From: Phycisphaera sp.
Lineage (GTDB): Bacteria > Planctomycetota > Phycisphaerae > Phycisphaerales > Phycisphaeraceae
Direction: 5' to 3'
DNA length: 62,354 nucleotides
NCBI GenBank assembly: GCA_016125215.1
Contig: WGMF01000003.1
Location: forward strand, 1-62,354
Shown piece by piece: positions 43,197 through 52,254 of the stretch. Position 1 is the first letter of the stretch; every line of letters begins with the position of its first letter. The notes beneath the pieces are model-generated. The model had not been told where the DNA came from and made no database searches. It saw only the letters and a list, made by a program, of their open reading frames with translations. A program made the translations under genes and the position numbers.

Positions 43197-44297
43197 ATGA
43201 TCGTCGGCGTGCCGTGTGAAGTGAAGTCGGACGAGTACCGTGTGTCGATGCTGCCGGTCGGTGTGGACCTGCTCACACAGGCGGGCCACCGCGTGCTGGT
43301 GGAGAAAGACGCGGGGGTCGGCAGCGGTTACGAGAACGAACAATACGTCGCCGCCGGTGCCACGATCATCGACAGCCACGCCAGAGTTTTTGCCGAGGCC
43401 GACATGATCGTCAAGGTCAAGGAACCCCTCGGCGACGAGCTGGGCATGATGCGCAGCGGGCAGGTCGTCTTCACCTACTTCCACTTTGCCGCCGACGCCC
43501 ATCTCACGCGGGCGTGCATCGACCGCAAGATCACCGCGGTGGCGTACGAAACACTGACCGACAGGAACGGCCGATTGCCGTTGCTTACGCCGATGAGTGA
43601 GGTCGCGGGGAAGATGTCGATCCAGGAGGGCGCGAAGTATCTCGAACGACCGATGATGGGCCGGGGCATCTTGCTTGGCGGCGTGCCGGGGGTCGAGCCG
43701 GCCAAGGTGCTTGTGTTGGGTGGTGGCGTCGTGGGGACCAACGCGGCGCGCGTCGCGGCGGGGCTGGGTGCGCACGTCGTGCTCATGGATATCAACCTCG
43801 ACCGTTTGCGTTATCTCGACGAAGTCATGCCCGCCAACGTGACGACGATCTATTGCGACCCGCACGCCGTGGCCGAACACGCCGAGCAGGCGGACCTGGT
43901 CGTCGGCGCGGTGCTCGTGCCCGGCGGCCGTGCGCCGTCGCTTTTGCCGCGCCACCTGCTCAAACGCATGAAGAACGGCTCGGTCATCGTCGACGTGGCC
44001 ATCGATCAGGGCGGCTGCGTCGAGACGAGCAAACCCACCACGCACGCCTCACCGACGTATGTGGTCGATGGCGTCGTGCATTACTGTGTCGCCAACATGC
44101 CCGGGGCTGTGGGTCGCACGAGCACGCAAGCCCTCTGTCACGCGACGCAACCCTACACCCTCTGCCTCGCCGCCGCCGTGCGCGACAAGTCGCTCGAAAG
44201 ACTATTCTCGCAAGACTCGGCCTTCGCGTCGGCCCTGAACATGCGCGACGGCGAAATCACCAACACCGCTGTGGCCGAATCAATGAAAGCCGCGTGA
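43197..44297 (+). CDS. ald: Alanine dehydrogenase
   Basis: 366 residues. It interconverts alanine and pyruvate with NADH. VGVPCEVKSDEYRVSMLP (substrate-site Arg), VKVKEPLGDE (Lys), YFHFAADAHLTRAC (His), VPGVEPAKVLVLGGGVVGTNAAR (NAD) and DQGGCVETSKPTTH are the family's marks. GAGGAG lies 10 nt before the ATG, a strong ribosome site. It is paralogous to pntAA. A terminator is not obvious after it. Confidence 0.96.
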   Translation: MIVGVPCEVKSDEYRVSMLPVGVDLLTQAGHRVLVEKDAGVGSGYENEQYVAAGATIIDSHARVFAEADMIVKVKEPLGDELGMMRSGQVVFTYFHFAADAHLTRACIDRKITAVAYETLTDRNGRLPLLTPMSEVAGKMSIQEGAKYLERPMMGRGILLGGVPGVEPAKVLVLGGGVVGTNAARVAAGLGAHVVLMDINLDRLRYLDEVMPANVTTIYCDPHAVAEHAEQADLVVGAVLVPGGRAPSLLPRHLLKRMKNGSVIVDVAIDQGGCVETSKPTTHASPTYVVDGVVHYCVANMPGAVGRTSTQALCHATQPYTLCLAAAVRDKSLERLFSQDSAFASALNMRDGEITNTAVAESMKAA

Positions 44298-44394
44298 CAC
44301 CAAGCCGACGACAGCATCGCCGGTCCGTCTGATTTCTTTTATGGATTAATGAGCAGACAAGAGCGCGGCCACTGACCACTGCTTTACAACTATG

Positions 44395-45267
44395 TTATTT
44401 CACGGCTTTGGCCGGCTTGGGCTTCGGCTTGGCGTTCTCGATCGCCTCTTCGATCTCGGTGATCCACTTCTTCAACGTCGCCAGCGCTTCGGGCAGCGCC
44501 TCCTCGGCGGGCTTGAGGGAAGGCAGCCAGAGGCGGTCCCATTCGACGCTGACGTAGCCGGTGTAACCAATCCCCATCAGGCGTTTGATGAAGTGCTGCA
44601 CCTGCACGGTGCCCTCACCCAGCGGGACGAAGCCGGTGCCCTCGCCGATCTTGGCGTCCTTAACCTTGGCAAAACGGATGCGCTGGTTGAGCAGTGGCAC
44701 ACTCACAGCAGGCCCCTCGTCAGAGGCCGCGGCGTTGGCCACGTTCCACGACAGGCCGAGCATCGGGTGGTCGACCAGATTGAGCAGCCACCACCACGGC
44801 TTGGCCAACGCAAAAGAGCCTGAGTTCTCCAGCAGGAGTTGCACGCCCAGTTCGCCGGCTTTGTCTGCCAGAGGACGCAGGCGTTGCGAGACGCGCGTCA
44901 TGACGTTCTGCCGACTCTCGCCCACTTCGATGTGACTCACAAATACACGCACCGCGCCGCAGCCGAGCTTCGACGCCAGTTCGAGCGCGTCGGTCGTCTG
45001 ACGCATCGCGGTGAATCCCGCTGAGTTGGACTTGGGGTGGAGCGAGATCGACGTGGAGAGCAACGCAATCTCGACGCCGGCATGTTCGAAGGCCTCTGCC
45101 ACCTTCCGGGGGTCGGACGCGGACGGGTCACACGCCAGCGCGGCACCCGCCGGTCCGAGCGTGCGGAGTTCGACACCGTGGTAGCCCATCGCTTTGGCTT
45201 GCGCCGCGACTTGATCGAGCGTCCAGTTCGGGCAGGCGACGGTGCTGAAGGCGAGTTTGATCGGCAT
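44395..45267 (-). CDS. Sugar phosphate isomerase/epimerase family (TIM barrel)
   Basis: 290 residues from the ATG at 45267; the frame extends further without benefit. It is another xylose-isomerase-like barrel: CPNWTLDQVAAQAKAMGYHGVELR at the start, LLLENSGSFALAKPWWWL (Glu), MLGLSWNVANA, RIRFAKVKDAKIGEG (Lys/Asp) and GYVSVEWDRLWLP. The family includes many uncharacterised planctomycete proteins; substrate unknown. The C-terminus is Lys/Pro-rich and probably disordered. Confidence 0.85.
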   Translation of the reverse strand: MPIKLAFSTVACPNWTLDQVAAQAKAMGYHGVELRTLGPAGAALACDPSASDPRKVAEAFEHAGVEIALLSTSISLHPKSNSAGFTAMRQTTDALELASKLGCGAVRVFVSHIEVGESRQNVMTRVSQRLRPLADKAGELGVQLLLENSGSFALAKPWWWLLNLVDHPMLGLSWNVANAAASDEGPAVSVPLLNQRIRFAKVKDAKIGEGTGFVPLGEGTVQVQHFIKRLMGIGYTGYVSVEWDRLWLPSLKPAEEALPEALATLKKWITEIEEAIENAKPKPKPAKAVK

Positions 45268-45420
45268 TGAGGTCTCTCTGTTGTGTGATACGTGAGCGTG
45301 AAAAATAGCGTGGACAGCCTGAATAATCCAATCGCCGGCCACATGTGGCGGGGGGACTGTCCAGCGGGTATGATAAAAAGTTTACCTGACTGGTATTCAA
45401 ACTCCCCGGACTAGTTCATC

Positions 45421-46575
45421 ATGGGCGTACCGATCTCGCAGATGTGGACCGTGGCCAGCTACGTGCTCAAGCAGCGGCTCAAGGGCAACAGGCACTACCC
45501 CCTTGTGCTCATGCTCGAACCGCTGTTCCGCTGCAACCTCGCCTGTGCCGGCTGCGGGAAGATCCAGTACCCCGCACATATCCTCAAACGCCAGCTCACG
45601 CCGGAGGAATGCTTCAAGGCGGTGGAAGAATGCGGCGCACCGATGGTCTCGATCCCCGGCGGCGAGCCGCTGCTCCACGCCCAGATCGGCGAAATCGTCG
45701 AGGGCCTCGTGGCGCGAAAGAAATACGTCTACCTCTGCACCAACGCCCTGCTGCTCAAGAAGAAACTCGAAGAGGGCCTGTTCCAGCCCAGCAAGTACCT
45801 TTCGTTCAGCGTCCACATGGACGGGCAGGAGGAGCACCACGATTTTGCCGTCTGCCGCGAGGGGACGTTCAAGATTGCCAGTGAGGCGATCCGGATGGCG
45901 GTCGGGCAGGGCTTCCGCGTCACGACCAACACGACCCTCTTCGACGGGGCCGACCCCAACTCGGTCAGGGCGTTCTTCGATGAGATGATGGACCTCGGCG
46001 TCGAGGGCATGATGGTCAGCCCCGGCTACGCCTACCCCAAGGCCGCCGACCAGAAGGGCTTTTTACGCGAACGCAAGAAGACGCACGAACTCTTCGAGAT
46101 GATCTTTTCAAACAGGAAACGGCGGTGGAAGTTCAACCAGTCGGTGCTCTACATCGAACACCTCATGGGCATGCGTCACTACGAGTGTACGCCCTGGGGC
46201 ATGCCGACTTACAACCTGTTTGGGTGGCAGAAGCCCTGTTACCTGCTGCAGGACGGCTATGCCGACACGTTCGAGGAACTCATCAAGGAGACGAAGTGGG
46301 AAAACTTCGGCCAGGCGTCGGGCAACCCCGCCTGTCAGCAGTGCATGGTCCACTCCGGCTACGAGTCGAGCGCCGTCAACCACACCTTTGCCAGCTTCGG
46401 CGGGATGTTTGCCACCCTCAAGGCGATGGTCTTCAACACCTACGCCAACCCGACCGCCCAACGCCGACTCGATGAGGAAAAAACCATGCCGCACGGGCCA
46501 TTGGTGCATCTGGGTTTGACCGTCGAGGGCAAACCGATGGGCAAGCCCAGCAATGAGGTCGTCCACGCGGCGTGA
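45421..46575 (+). CDS. hpnH: HpnH-type radical SAM adenosyl-hopene transferase
   Basis: 384 residues. It adds adenosine to diploptene in hopanoid side-chain synthesis. FRCNLACAGCGK carries the C-x(3)-C-x(2)-C radical-SAM cluster (Cys38, 42, 45), with SIPGGEPL and VTTNTTLFDGADP further on and a C-terminal WQKPCYLLQDGY / GNPACQQCMVHSG Cys region that HpnH proteins have. The N-terminal MGVPISQMW is typical. No squalene-hopene cyclase or other hpn gene is visible, so the pathway is split or lies elsewhere. No clear ribosome site is next to the ATG; TATGAT about 50 bp upstream may be the promoter. Confidence 0.93.
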   Translation: MGVPISQMWTVASYVLKQRLKGNRHYPLVLMLEPLFRCNLACAGCGKIQYPAHILKRQLTPEECFKAVEECGAPMVSIPGGEPLLHAQIGEIVEGLVARKKYVYLCTNALLLKKKLEEGLFQPSKYLSFSVHMDGQEEHHDFAVCREGTFKIASEAIRMAVGQGFRVTTNTTLFDGADPNSVRAFFDEMMDLGVEGMMVSPGYAYPKAADQKGFLRERKKTHELFEMIFSNRKRRWKFNQSVLYIEHLMGMRHYECTPWGMPTYNLFGWQKPCYLLQDGYADTFEELIKETKWENFGQASGNPACQQCMVHSGYESSAVNHTFASFGGMFATLKAMVFNTYANPTAQRRLDEEKTMPHGPLVHLGLTVEGKPMGKPSNEVVHAA

Positions 46576-46577
46576 GG

Positions 46578-46866
46578 GTTAACCGCCAAGACGCCGAGGT
46601 CGCCAAGGGCGATCCGCAGAGAAGAATTATCCGCAGATTACGCAGATGGGAAGAGCCCGAATTGGTTTTGGGCTTGAGCCATGTCCATTTCATACGATGA
46701 TGTCACAAAGAACAATTTCCATCTTATCTTGTCTGGCATTCATCAAATCATCCGACCGAGTAGAGGCGCCGATCATACTTTGATCATTCGCCCTGTCCCA
46801 TCTGCGTCATCTGCGGATCACTCTTCTCCCCTTTCGACCTCGGTGCCCTCTGTGTCTCGGTGGTTC
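46578..46866. repeat. Nested palindromic interspersed repeat, large copy
   Basis: Inner arms 46629-46650 (atccgcagattacgcagat) and 46797-46818 (atctgcgtcatctgcggat) match at 21 of 22 positions. Outer arms (about 46580-46610 and 46836-46866) are more diverged (ccgccaagacgcc versus ctcggtgg). The core of about 145 bp has no coding frame that I can support. It lies exactly between the hpnH stop and the uvrB stop. Confidence 0.8.
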
Positions 46867-46867
46867 A

Positions 46868-49036
46868 TCACCTCGACCGGCGTTTGCGGTGCATGACCTT
46901 GCTCCCGGGGGTGCCGGGCTTGGGTTTGGGCTTCGCGCCGACGCGACCGGTGATCGCGCCTAATCCGGGTGAGTCGCGCAGCATCTTCACCTTGTCACGC
47001 AGCTCGGCGGCTTTCTCGAACTCCAGCGCGTCCGCCGCTTCGAGCATGAGCTTCTCAAGATCGCTGATGAGTTCGTCACGGTCGAAGGTCTCTTCGTCCT
47101 TCTCCACCGCATCCATCGCCGTTTTGCGGGCACGCAACTCCAACTCGATGCCCCGCCGGATTTCTTTCTTGATGGTCTGTGGTGTGACGCCGTGCTCAGT
47201 GTTGTACGCCAATTGTTTTTCACGGCGACGCTGGGTCTCGTCCATCGCCTGTTTCATCGCGGGCGTCACCGTGTCGGCATAGAGATAAACCGTCGCATCG
47301 ACGTTCCTCGCCGCCCTGCCGATCTGCTGGATGAGCGACGTGGCGCTGCGCAGAAAGCCCGTCTTGTCCGCGTCCATGATCGCCACGAGCGAGACCTCGG
47401 GTAAGTCCAACCCTTCACGCAGCAGGTTCACACCCACCAGAACGTCGTACTCGCCCTCGCGCAGCTCGCGCAGGATCTGCACCCGGTCGAGCGTCTCGAT
47501 CTCGCTGTGCAGGTACCGGCACTTGAGGCCCTGTTCCTGGAGATACGTCGACAAATCCTCGGCCAACCGTTTGGTCAGCGTCGTCACCAGTGTGCGCTGC
47601 CCCTTGAACGACCGCTCGGCGGCGGCCTTGAGCAGGTCCGGGACCTGGCCCTGCGCGGGGCGCACTTCGATCACCGGATCGACCAGACCCGTCGGGCGGA
47701 TCACCTGTTCCACCACCTCGCCCCCGCACTGTTGCAGTTCGTAAGGGCCGGGGGTCGCGCTCACAAACACCACCTGCGGCCAAACCTTCTCGATCTCCTC
47801 AAACCGCAGCGGCCGATTGTCCATCGCACTGGGCAAACGAAATCCATGGTCCACCAGCACCTGCTTCCGTGCCCGGTCCCCGTTGAACATCGCCCGCATC
47901 TGCGGCAACGTCACGTGACTTTCATCGATCATGAGCATCCACCCCCCCCCCGAAGTTTCCCCTGTGTTCACTGCGTCCAACTTGGGGATGTCATCACGCG
48001 ATCCGTCCACGTACCCGCCGTGATATTCTCCCGACTGCGCATCGGGGAAATAGTCCATCAATGTGTAAGGCTTGCTCCCGGGGGGCCGACCGTCGAGGTG
48101 GCGGGAGTAGTTTTCGATGCCCTGGCAGTAGCCCACTTCCTTGATCATCTCCAGGTCGTACTTGGTGCGTGCCAGCAATCGCTGCGCTTCGAGGAGCTTG
48201 CCCTCGTGACGCAGTTGCATGACGCGGTGGTCGAGTTCCTCCTTGATCGAGGTGAATGCCCGCTCCATTTTTTCCTCGGGCACGACGTAATGGACCGCGG
48301 GGTAGATGAAGAGCTGGTCGACACTCGCGAGCACCTCGCCCGAGATGGGGTTGACGTATTCGAGTCTGTCGACGGTGTCGCCGAAGAGTTCGATGCGGTA
48401 GGCAAACTCCTCGGCGGCGGGGTAGACCTCGACCACGTCGCCCCGCACCCGGTAGTTCCCACGCACGAAGTCCGCCTCGGCCCGCTTGTATTGCAGGTCG
48501 TTGAGAGCCAGGAAGAAGTCCCGCCGGGCAAACTCCTGGCCCTTGAAAACACTGACCACGCTCTTTTTGTATTCGTCAGGCGAACCCAGCCCGAAGATGC
48601 ACGAGACCGAGGCCACGACGATCACGTCGTTGCGCGTGACGAGGTTGGTCGTGGCGGCCAGACGCAGGCGGTCGAGGTCGTCGTTGCGCGAGGAGTCTTT
48701 CTCGATATAGATGTCCCTCGCGGGGATGTAGGCCTCGGGCTGGTAGTAGTCGTAGTAAGAGACGAAATAACAGACCGCGTTGTGTGGGAAGAGTTCCTTG
48801 AACTCCTCGTAAAGCTGCGCAGCCAGTGTCTTGTTGTGGCTGATGACGAGCGTGGGTTTGTTGAGGCGCGCGATGACATTCGCCATCGTGAAGGTCTTAC
48901 CCGTGCCGGTGGCACCGAGCAGGGTCTGGTACTTCTTCCCCGACGTGATCGACTCGACCAGCGCGTCGATGGCGCCCGGCTGGTCGCCGCGCGGCTGGTT
49001 CTCGCTCACAAGCTGAAAGGACTGTTGATCGGGCAT
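46868..49036 (-). CDS. uvrB: Excinuclease ABC subunit B
   Basis: 722 residues. It is the DNA damage-verifying helicase of nucleotide excision repair, in complex with UvrA and then UvrC. LLGATGTGKTFTMAN (Walker A), SYYDYYQPEAY (beta-hairpin), VNLLREGLDLPEVSLVAI, GRAARNVDATVYLYAD and the C-terminal UVR motif LEFEKAAELRDK are intact. A TATGAT box 6 nt before the ATG suggests a leaderless transcript. An SOS box is not seen. Its stop lies in the edge of a repeat. uvrA and uvrC are not present. Confidence 0.97.
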   Translation of the reverse strand: MPDQQSFQLVSENQPRGDQPGAIDALVESITSGKKYQTLLGATGTGKTFTMANVIARLNKPTLVISHNKTLAAQLYEEFKELFPHNAVCYFVSYYDYYQPEAYIPARDIYIEKDSSRNDDLDRLRLAATTNLVTRNDVIVVASVSCIFGLGSPDEYKKSVVSVFKGQEFARRDFFLALNDLQYKRAEADFVRGNYRVRGDVVEVYPAAEEFAYRIELFGDTVDRLEYVNPISGEVLASVDQLFIYPAVHYVVPEEKMERAFTSIKEELDHRVMQLRHEGKLLEAQRLLARTKYDLEMIKEVGYCQGIENYSRHLDGRPPGSKPYTLMDYFPDAQSGEYHGGYVDGSRDDIPKLDAVNTGETSGGGWMLMIDESHVTLPQMRAMFNGDRARKQVLVDHGFRLPSAMDNRPLRFEEIEKVWPQVVFVSATPGPYELQQCGGEVVEQVIRPTGLVDPVIEVRPAQGQVPDLLKAAAERSFKGQRTLVTTLTKRLAEDLSTYLQEQGLKCRYLHSEIETLDRVQILRELREGEYDVLVGVNLLREGLDLPEVSLVAIMDADKTGFLRSATSLIQQIGRAARNVDATVYLYADTVTPAMKQAMDETQRRREKQLAYNTEHGVTPQTIKKEIRRGIELELRARKTAMDAVEKDEETFDRDELISDLEKLMLEAADALEFEKAAELRDKVKMLRDSPGLGAITGRVGAKPKPKPGTPGSKVMHRKRRSR

Positions 49037-49042
49037 AGTGAC

Positions 49043-49048
49043 ATCATA
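49043..49048 (-). promoter_or_regulatory. -10 hexamer TATGAT (minus strand), leaderless pattern
   Basis: TATGAT on the minus strand ends 6 nt before the uvrB ATG. Confidence 0.5.
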
Positions 49049-49071
49049 GTGCTCAGTCTATTGACGGGAGT

Positions 49072-49161
49072 ACGGGATGGGCGGGATTGACAGGAATCAA
49101 GAGACTCAGAAACTGGCAGGATTCCGACATCCTGTTGAACAGGCCAATCCCGATATCCCGT
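49072..49161. repeat. Palindromic repeat of acgggat/acaggat type
   Basis: Left arm 49072-49094 (acgggat, cgggattg, acagg units) and right arm 49131-49161 (cctgttgaacaggccaatc, cccgt) are inverted and imperfect. It is a different unit type but the same build (direct heptad-like units inside inverted arms) as the cgcagat repeats. Confidence 0.55.
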
Positions 49162-49234
49162 CCAATCTTGCATCTTCCGACGGGCATGGGAAAATACCCG
49201 CTCATCAAACACGGTTTCACGGAAGGAACCCCCC

Positions 49235-50524
49235 ATGTCACGCACCATCCGCCTCCTGGTTCTTGTGCTCTTCGCCGCCGTCCCGCTCGGTTGCAAGCGG
49301 GAGATCGTCACCGCCCCGGACTATTCGCGTCCGCTCCCGCCGGGTCAGTATGCTCTGCGCAAGATTCTCGACCAGTCGCAACTGCCCGACCTGACGGTGG
49401 CGTTCAACGCGCGTGACCAGAGCGCGATCGAAGCCATGACGCGCAGCATCAAGTGGTTCGACATCCCCTCCACGCGCCAGTTCTTCCCCTTCCCGGGCAT
49501 CGAGATCACGCACGAACAGGCGCGTTCAAGCGTCTTTGCCTTCCGCCAATTGTTTGCCACCTGCGCCACAGGCCCCGAGTTCCAGCAGCGCGTCCGCGAG
49601 GAGTTCGACACCTACATCAGCGTCGGCTGGAACGACAACGGCGTCGTGCTCTTCACCGGTTACTACACGCCCGAGTTCAACGCTTCGCTCCAGCCCACGG
49701 CCGAGTTCCGTTACCCGATCTACACCCGCCCGCCGGACCTTGTGAGCGACCCTGCCACGGGCAAGGTTCTCGGCCAGAGGACCGCGTCGGGCGTGCGTTC
49801 CTATCCCACCCGGCGTGAACTCGAAACATCCGGGGCGCTCAAGGGCAGGGAACTGGTTTACTTCCGTGACCCGCTCGAATCCTATATCGTGCAGGTCAAC
49901 GGCTCTGCCAAGCTCACACTGACCGACGGCAAGGTGATCTACGTCGGCTTTGCAGGCACCAACGGGCACGACTACACCAGCATCGGCAAACTGCTCGTCA
50001 AGGACGGCAAACTCGAAGCCAACCGCGTGAGCCTGCCCGCCATCCGCGCCTACTTCAACGCCCACCCCGACGAGCTATCCACCTATGTCAACCAGAACGA
50101 CCGCTATGTCTTCTTCCAGGAGTACGACGGCTCGAACTGGCCCGCCGGCTCACTGGGTTTTGCGGTGACCCCGATGCGTACATTGGCCACGGATAAGGAT
50201 GTCTTCCCGCGCGGGGGTGTGGTGCTCGTCCAGACGACCTCGCCGGTCTCTTCGCCGTTGGGTTCGGGCACACCGCTGACCGCCACGTTCTCGCAGGTCA
50301 TGCTCGACCAGGACACGGGCGGCGCGATCCGTGCCCCCGGTCGCGGGGATATTTACATGGGCCAGGGTGCCGCTGCGGAACAACTCGCCGGCAGGCAGTT
50401 TGCCGAGGGGTATCTCTATTACTTTTTCCTTAAACCCCAGCGTGTCGCGGCTTGGCAGAGCCTGATGCGCAGCGCCGCCACCGGGCCGGCACCCTCTCGC
50501 GTGATCGGATCGTCGAGAGATTGA
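49235..50524 (+). CDS. mltA: MltA-type lytic murein transglycosylase
   Basis: 429 residues, exported lipoprotein: LVLFAAVPLGCKR is the lipobox. It cleaves peptidoglycan to anhydromuropeptides in the outer layers. VLFTGYYTPEFNASLQPTAEFRYPIYTRP, YPTRRELE, VYFRDPLESYIVQVNGSAKL, YVGFAGTNGHDYTSIG and RGDIYMGQGAAAEQLAGRQFAEGYLYYF are MltA and 3D-domain signatures with the catalytic Asp in the last block. GGAAGG lies about 9 nt before the ATG. Planctomycetes have thin or unusual peptidoglycan, so this is an informative gene. Confidence 0.94.
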   Translation: MSRTIRLLVLVLFAAVPLGCKREIVTAPDYSRPLPPGQYALRKILDQSQLPDLTVAFNARDQSAIEAMTRSIKWFDIPSTRQFFPFPGIEITHEQARSSVFAFRQLFATCATGPEFQQRVREEFDTYISVGWNDNGVVLFTGYYTPEFNASLQPTAEFRYPIYTRPPDLVSDPATGKVLGQRTASGVRSYPTRRELETSGALKGRELVYFRDPLESYIVQVNGSAKLTLTDGKVIYVGFAGTNGHDYTSIGKLLVKDGKLEANRVSLPAIRAYFNAHPDELSTYVNQNDRYVFFQEYDGSNWPAGSLGFAVTPMRTLATDKDVFPRGGVVLVQTTSPVSSPLGSGTPLTATFSQVMLDQDTGGAIRAPGRGDIYMGQGAAAEQLAGRQFAEGYLYYFFLKPQRVAAWQSLMRSAATGPAPSRVIGSSRD

Positions 50525-50554
50525 CCCCGCGCGTAACCCCGCAAGCCGGCCTGC

Positions 50555-50560
50555 TACACT
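50555..50560 (+). promoter_or_regulatory. -10 hexamer TACACT, leaderless pattern
   Basis: TACACT ends 7 nt before the cmk ATG at 50568, which argues against the in-frame TTG at 50562. Confidence 0.5.
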
Positions 50561-50567
50561 CTTGCCC

Positions 50568-51260
50568 ATGTCGGACCTGATTATCACCCTCGACGGCCCG
50601 GCGGGTTCGGGCAAGAGCAGCGTCGCCCGCAAGCTGGCGCAACGCCTGGGGCTGGAGTTTCTCGACACCGGCGCGATGTACCGCGGCATCACCGCCCAGT
50701 GCCTCGACCACGGCGTCAACCCCACGCAGGAGCCCGAGCGTGTCATCGAAGTCGCACGGTCGGTGCGGATGCGTTTTGCCTGGGGCGACGATCCGCCGCG
50801 ATTGATTATTGACGGCCGCGACGTGACGCATCGGCTGCGCGACCCGGACGTGACCGTGAGCGTGAGTGACGTGGCCATGCTTGCGGGGGTGCGTGAGGTC
50901 ATGGTTCGGCTGCAGCAGCGCATCGGGGCCGAGCACAGCCGACTCGTCACCGAGGGGCGTGACCAGGGGTCGGTGGTGTTCCCCGATGCGCGGGTGAAGT
51001 TTTATCTTGATGCGTCCGCGAAGGTGCGGGCCGGCCGCCGAGCCAGGCAGTTGCGTGAAGCCGGCCGCGAGGCGGACGAGGCGGTCATCCTCGCGCAGAT
51101 CATCCAGCGTGACCAGAAAGACTCGACGCGCAAAGACGGGCCTTTGATCTGCCCGCCGGACGCGGTGCGGATCGATACGTCCGAGATGACCCTCGAAGAG
51201 GTGCTGAACCTGCTCGAAGCCAAGTCACGTGAAAAAGCGGGCCGTGCGATTCAGGTATGA
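50568..51260 (+). CDS. cmk: Cytidylate kinase
   Basis: 230 residues from the ATG at 50568. It phosphorylates CMP and dCMP. ITLDGPAGSGKSSVARKLA is the P-loop; LEFLDTGAMYRGIT, VTEGRDQGSVVFPDARVKFYLDAS and QRDQKDSTRKDGPLICPPDAVRIDT are the usual Cmk blocks. A TACACT box precedes the start. It follows mltA by 43 bp, and the LUD gene is 35 bp downstream. Confidence 0.96.
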   Translation: MSDLIITLDGPAGSGKSSVARKLAQRLGLEFLDTGAMYRGITAQCLDHGVNPTQEPERVIEVARSVRMRFAWGDDPPRLIIDGRDVTHRLRDPDVTVSVSDVAMLAGVREVMVRLQQRIGAEHSRLVTEGRDQGSVVFPDARVKFYLDASAKVRAGRRARQLREAGREADEAVILAQIIQRDQKDSTRKDGPLICPPDAVRIDTSEMTLEEVLNLLEAKSREKAGRAIQV

Positions 51261-51295
51261 TGTTTGATATTATTTCACCGCACTAAACCACTGCG

Positions 51296-52015
51296 ATGTC
51301 CCAGACCCGATTGATTGATAATTTGTCACAGGGTGAAGACCGCGAGCAATTCATGCAACGCGTCCGCGCCGCCCTCGGTCGTTCGGAAACCCGGCCCGCC
51401 CCGCCGCCGCCGCGTGTGGATGAAAATCTCTTTCGGCTCGGCCGACCGTCGCAGGACCTTGTGGCGGTGTTCGTGAAAAACGCCGAGTTCGTGGGGATGG
51501 AGGTCCGCCGTTCGTCCGCTGGGGAGGTGGTCAAGGACGTGCTCACGGTGCTCGGTGAGATCCACGCCAGGCGCATCGTGATGGGCGTGGGCAGCCTCGC
51601 GCAGGGGTTGACGATGCGCGAGTCGATCCGCAGGAAGAATATCGAGATCGTCGACTGGTCCGCAGCGCCTGGACTCGAAGCGCAGTTCGACACCGACGCG
51701 GGGATCACGGATGTCCACGCGGCGCTGGCGGAGACGGGGACGCTGGTGTGTTGCTCCGACGCCGGCCACAGTCGTGGGCTTTCGCTGGTGCCGCCGGTGC
51801 ATATCGCCATCGTACGCAAGAGCGACATCATTCCCGACATGCTCGACCTCTGGCCGATGATCGAGTCGGCGGTGCGGGACGGCAAGTTCCAATCGATGCC
51901 CAGCAGCATCGCGCTCATCACAGGGCCTTCCAAGACCGCGGACATCGAGGGGCAGCTCGTGACCGGCGTACACGGACCCGGGCGTGAAGTGATTTTACTC
52001 GTTGAGGATGCGTGA
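51296..52015 (+). CDS. LUD-domain protein (LutC/YkgG family)
   Basis: 239 residues. The LUD domain, in LutC, takes part in lactate oxidation by the LutABC complex. The GVGSLAQGLTMRESIRRKNIEIVDW segment and GITDVHAALAETGTLVCCSDAGHSRGLSLVPPVHIAIV and TGPSKTADIEGQLVTGVHGP are the hallmark. LutA and LutB are not here, so a free-standing role is possible. The start follows cmk by 35 bp. An upstream TAAACC 6 nt before the ATG is only a weak -10 candidate. Confidence 0.88.
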   Translation: MSQTRLIDNLSQGEDREQFMQRVRAALGRSETRPAPPPPRVDENLFRLGRPSQDLVAVFVKNAEFVGMEVRRSSAGEVVKDVLTVLGEIHARRIVMGVGSLAQGLTMRESIRRKNIEIVDWSAAPGLEAQFDTDAGITDVHAALAETGTLVCCSDAGHSRGLSLVPPVHIAIVRKSDIIPDMLDLWPMIESAVRDGKFQSMPSSIALITGPSKTADIEGQLVTGVHGPGREVILLVEDA

Positions 52016-52254
52016 TCGATCCGGTTCACGCGGGGGTCGCGGAGAGCGCGGGGGAGAGTGATACGGATTTCTTGCCAAGCCCGCCAAGGTTGCCAAGCAC
52101 CGTCTGGGTTACGCAATGCATTGCGGGAGCGATTGAGGGGTATTTCACCGGGGTGCTCAGGGGTCTGGAATATCAAGCCTATAGCCCCGGCGGTCGATAA
52201 ATCCATTAGCGCGGTGAGTGGCGATCACCCCGTGCCGATGGAGACGACCCAGGC

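Noticed and set aside
52012-52200. Small frame starting GTG overlapping the LUD gene stop
   Set aside because: It reads through a degenerate repeat arm (ttgccaag units) and its product has no recognisable feature.
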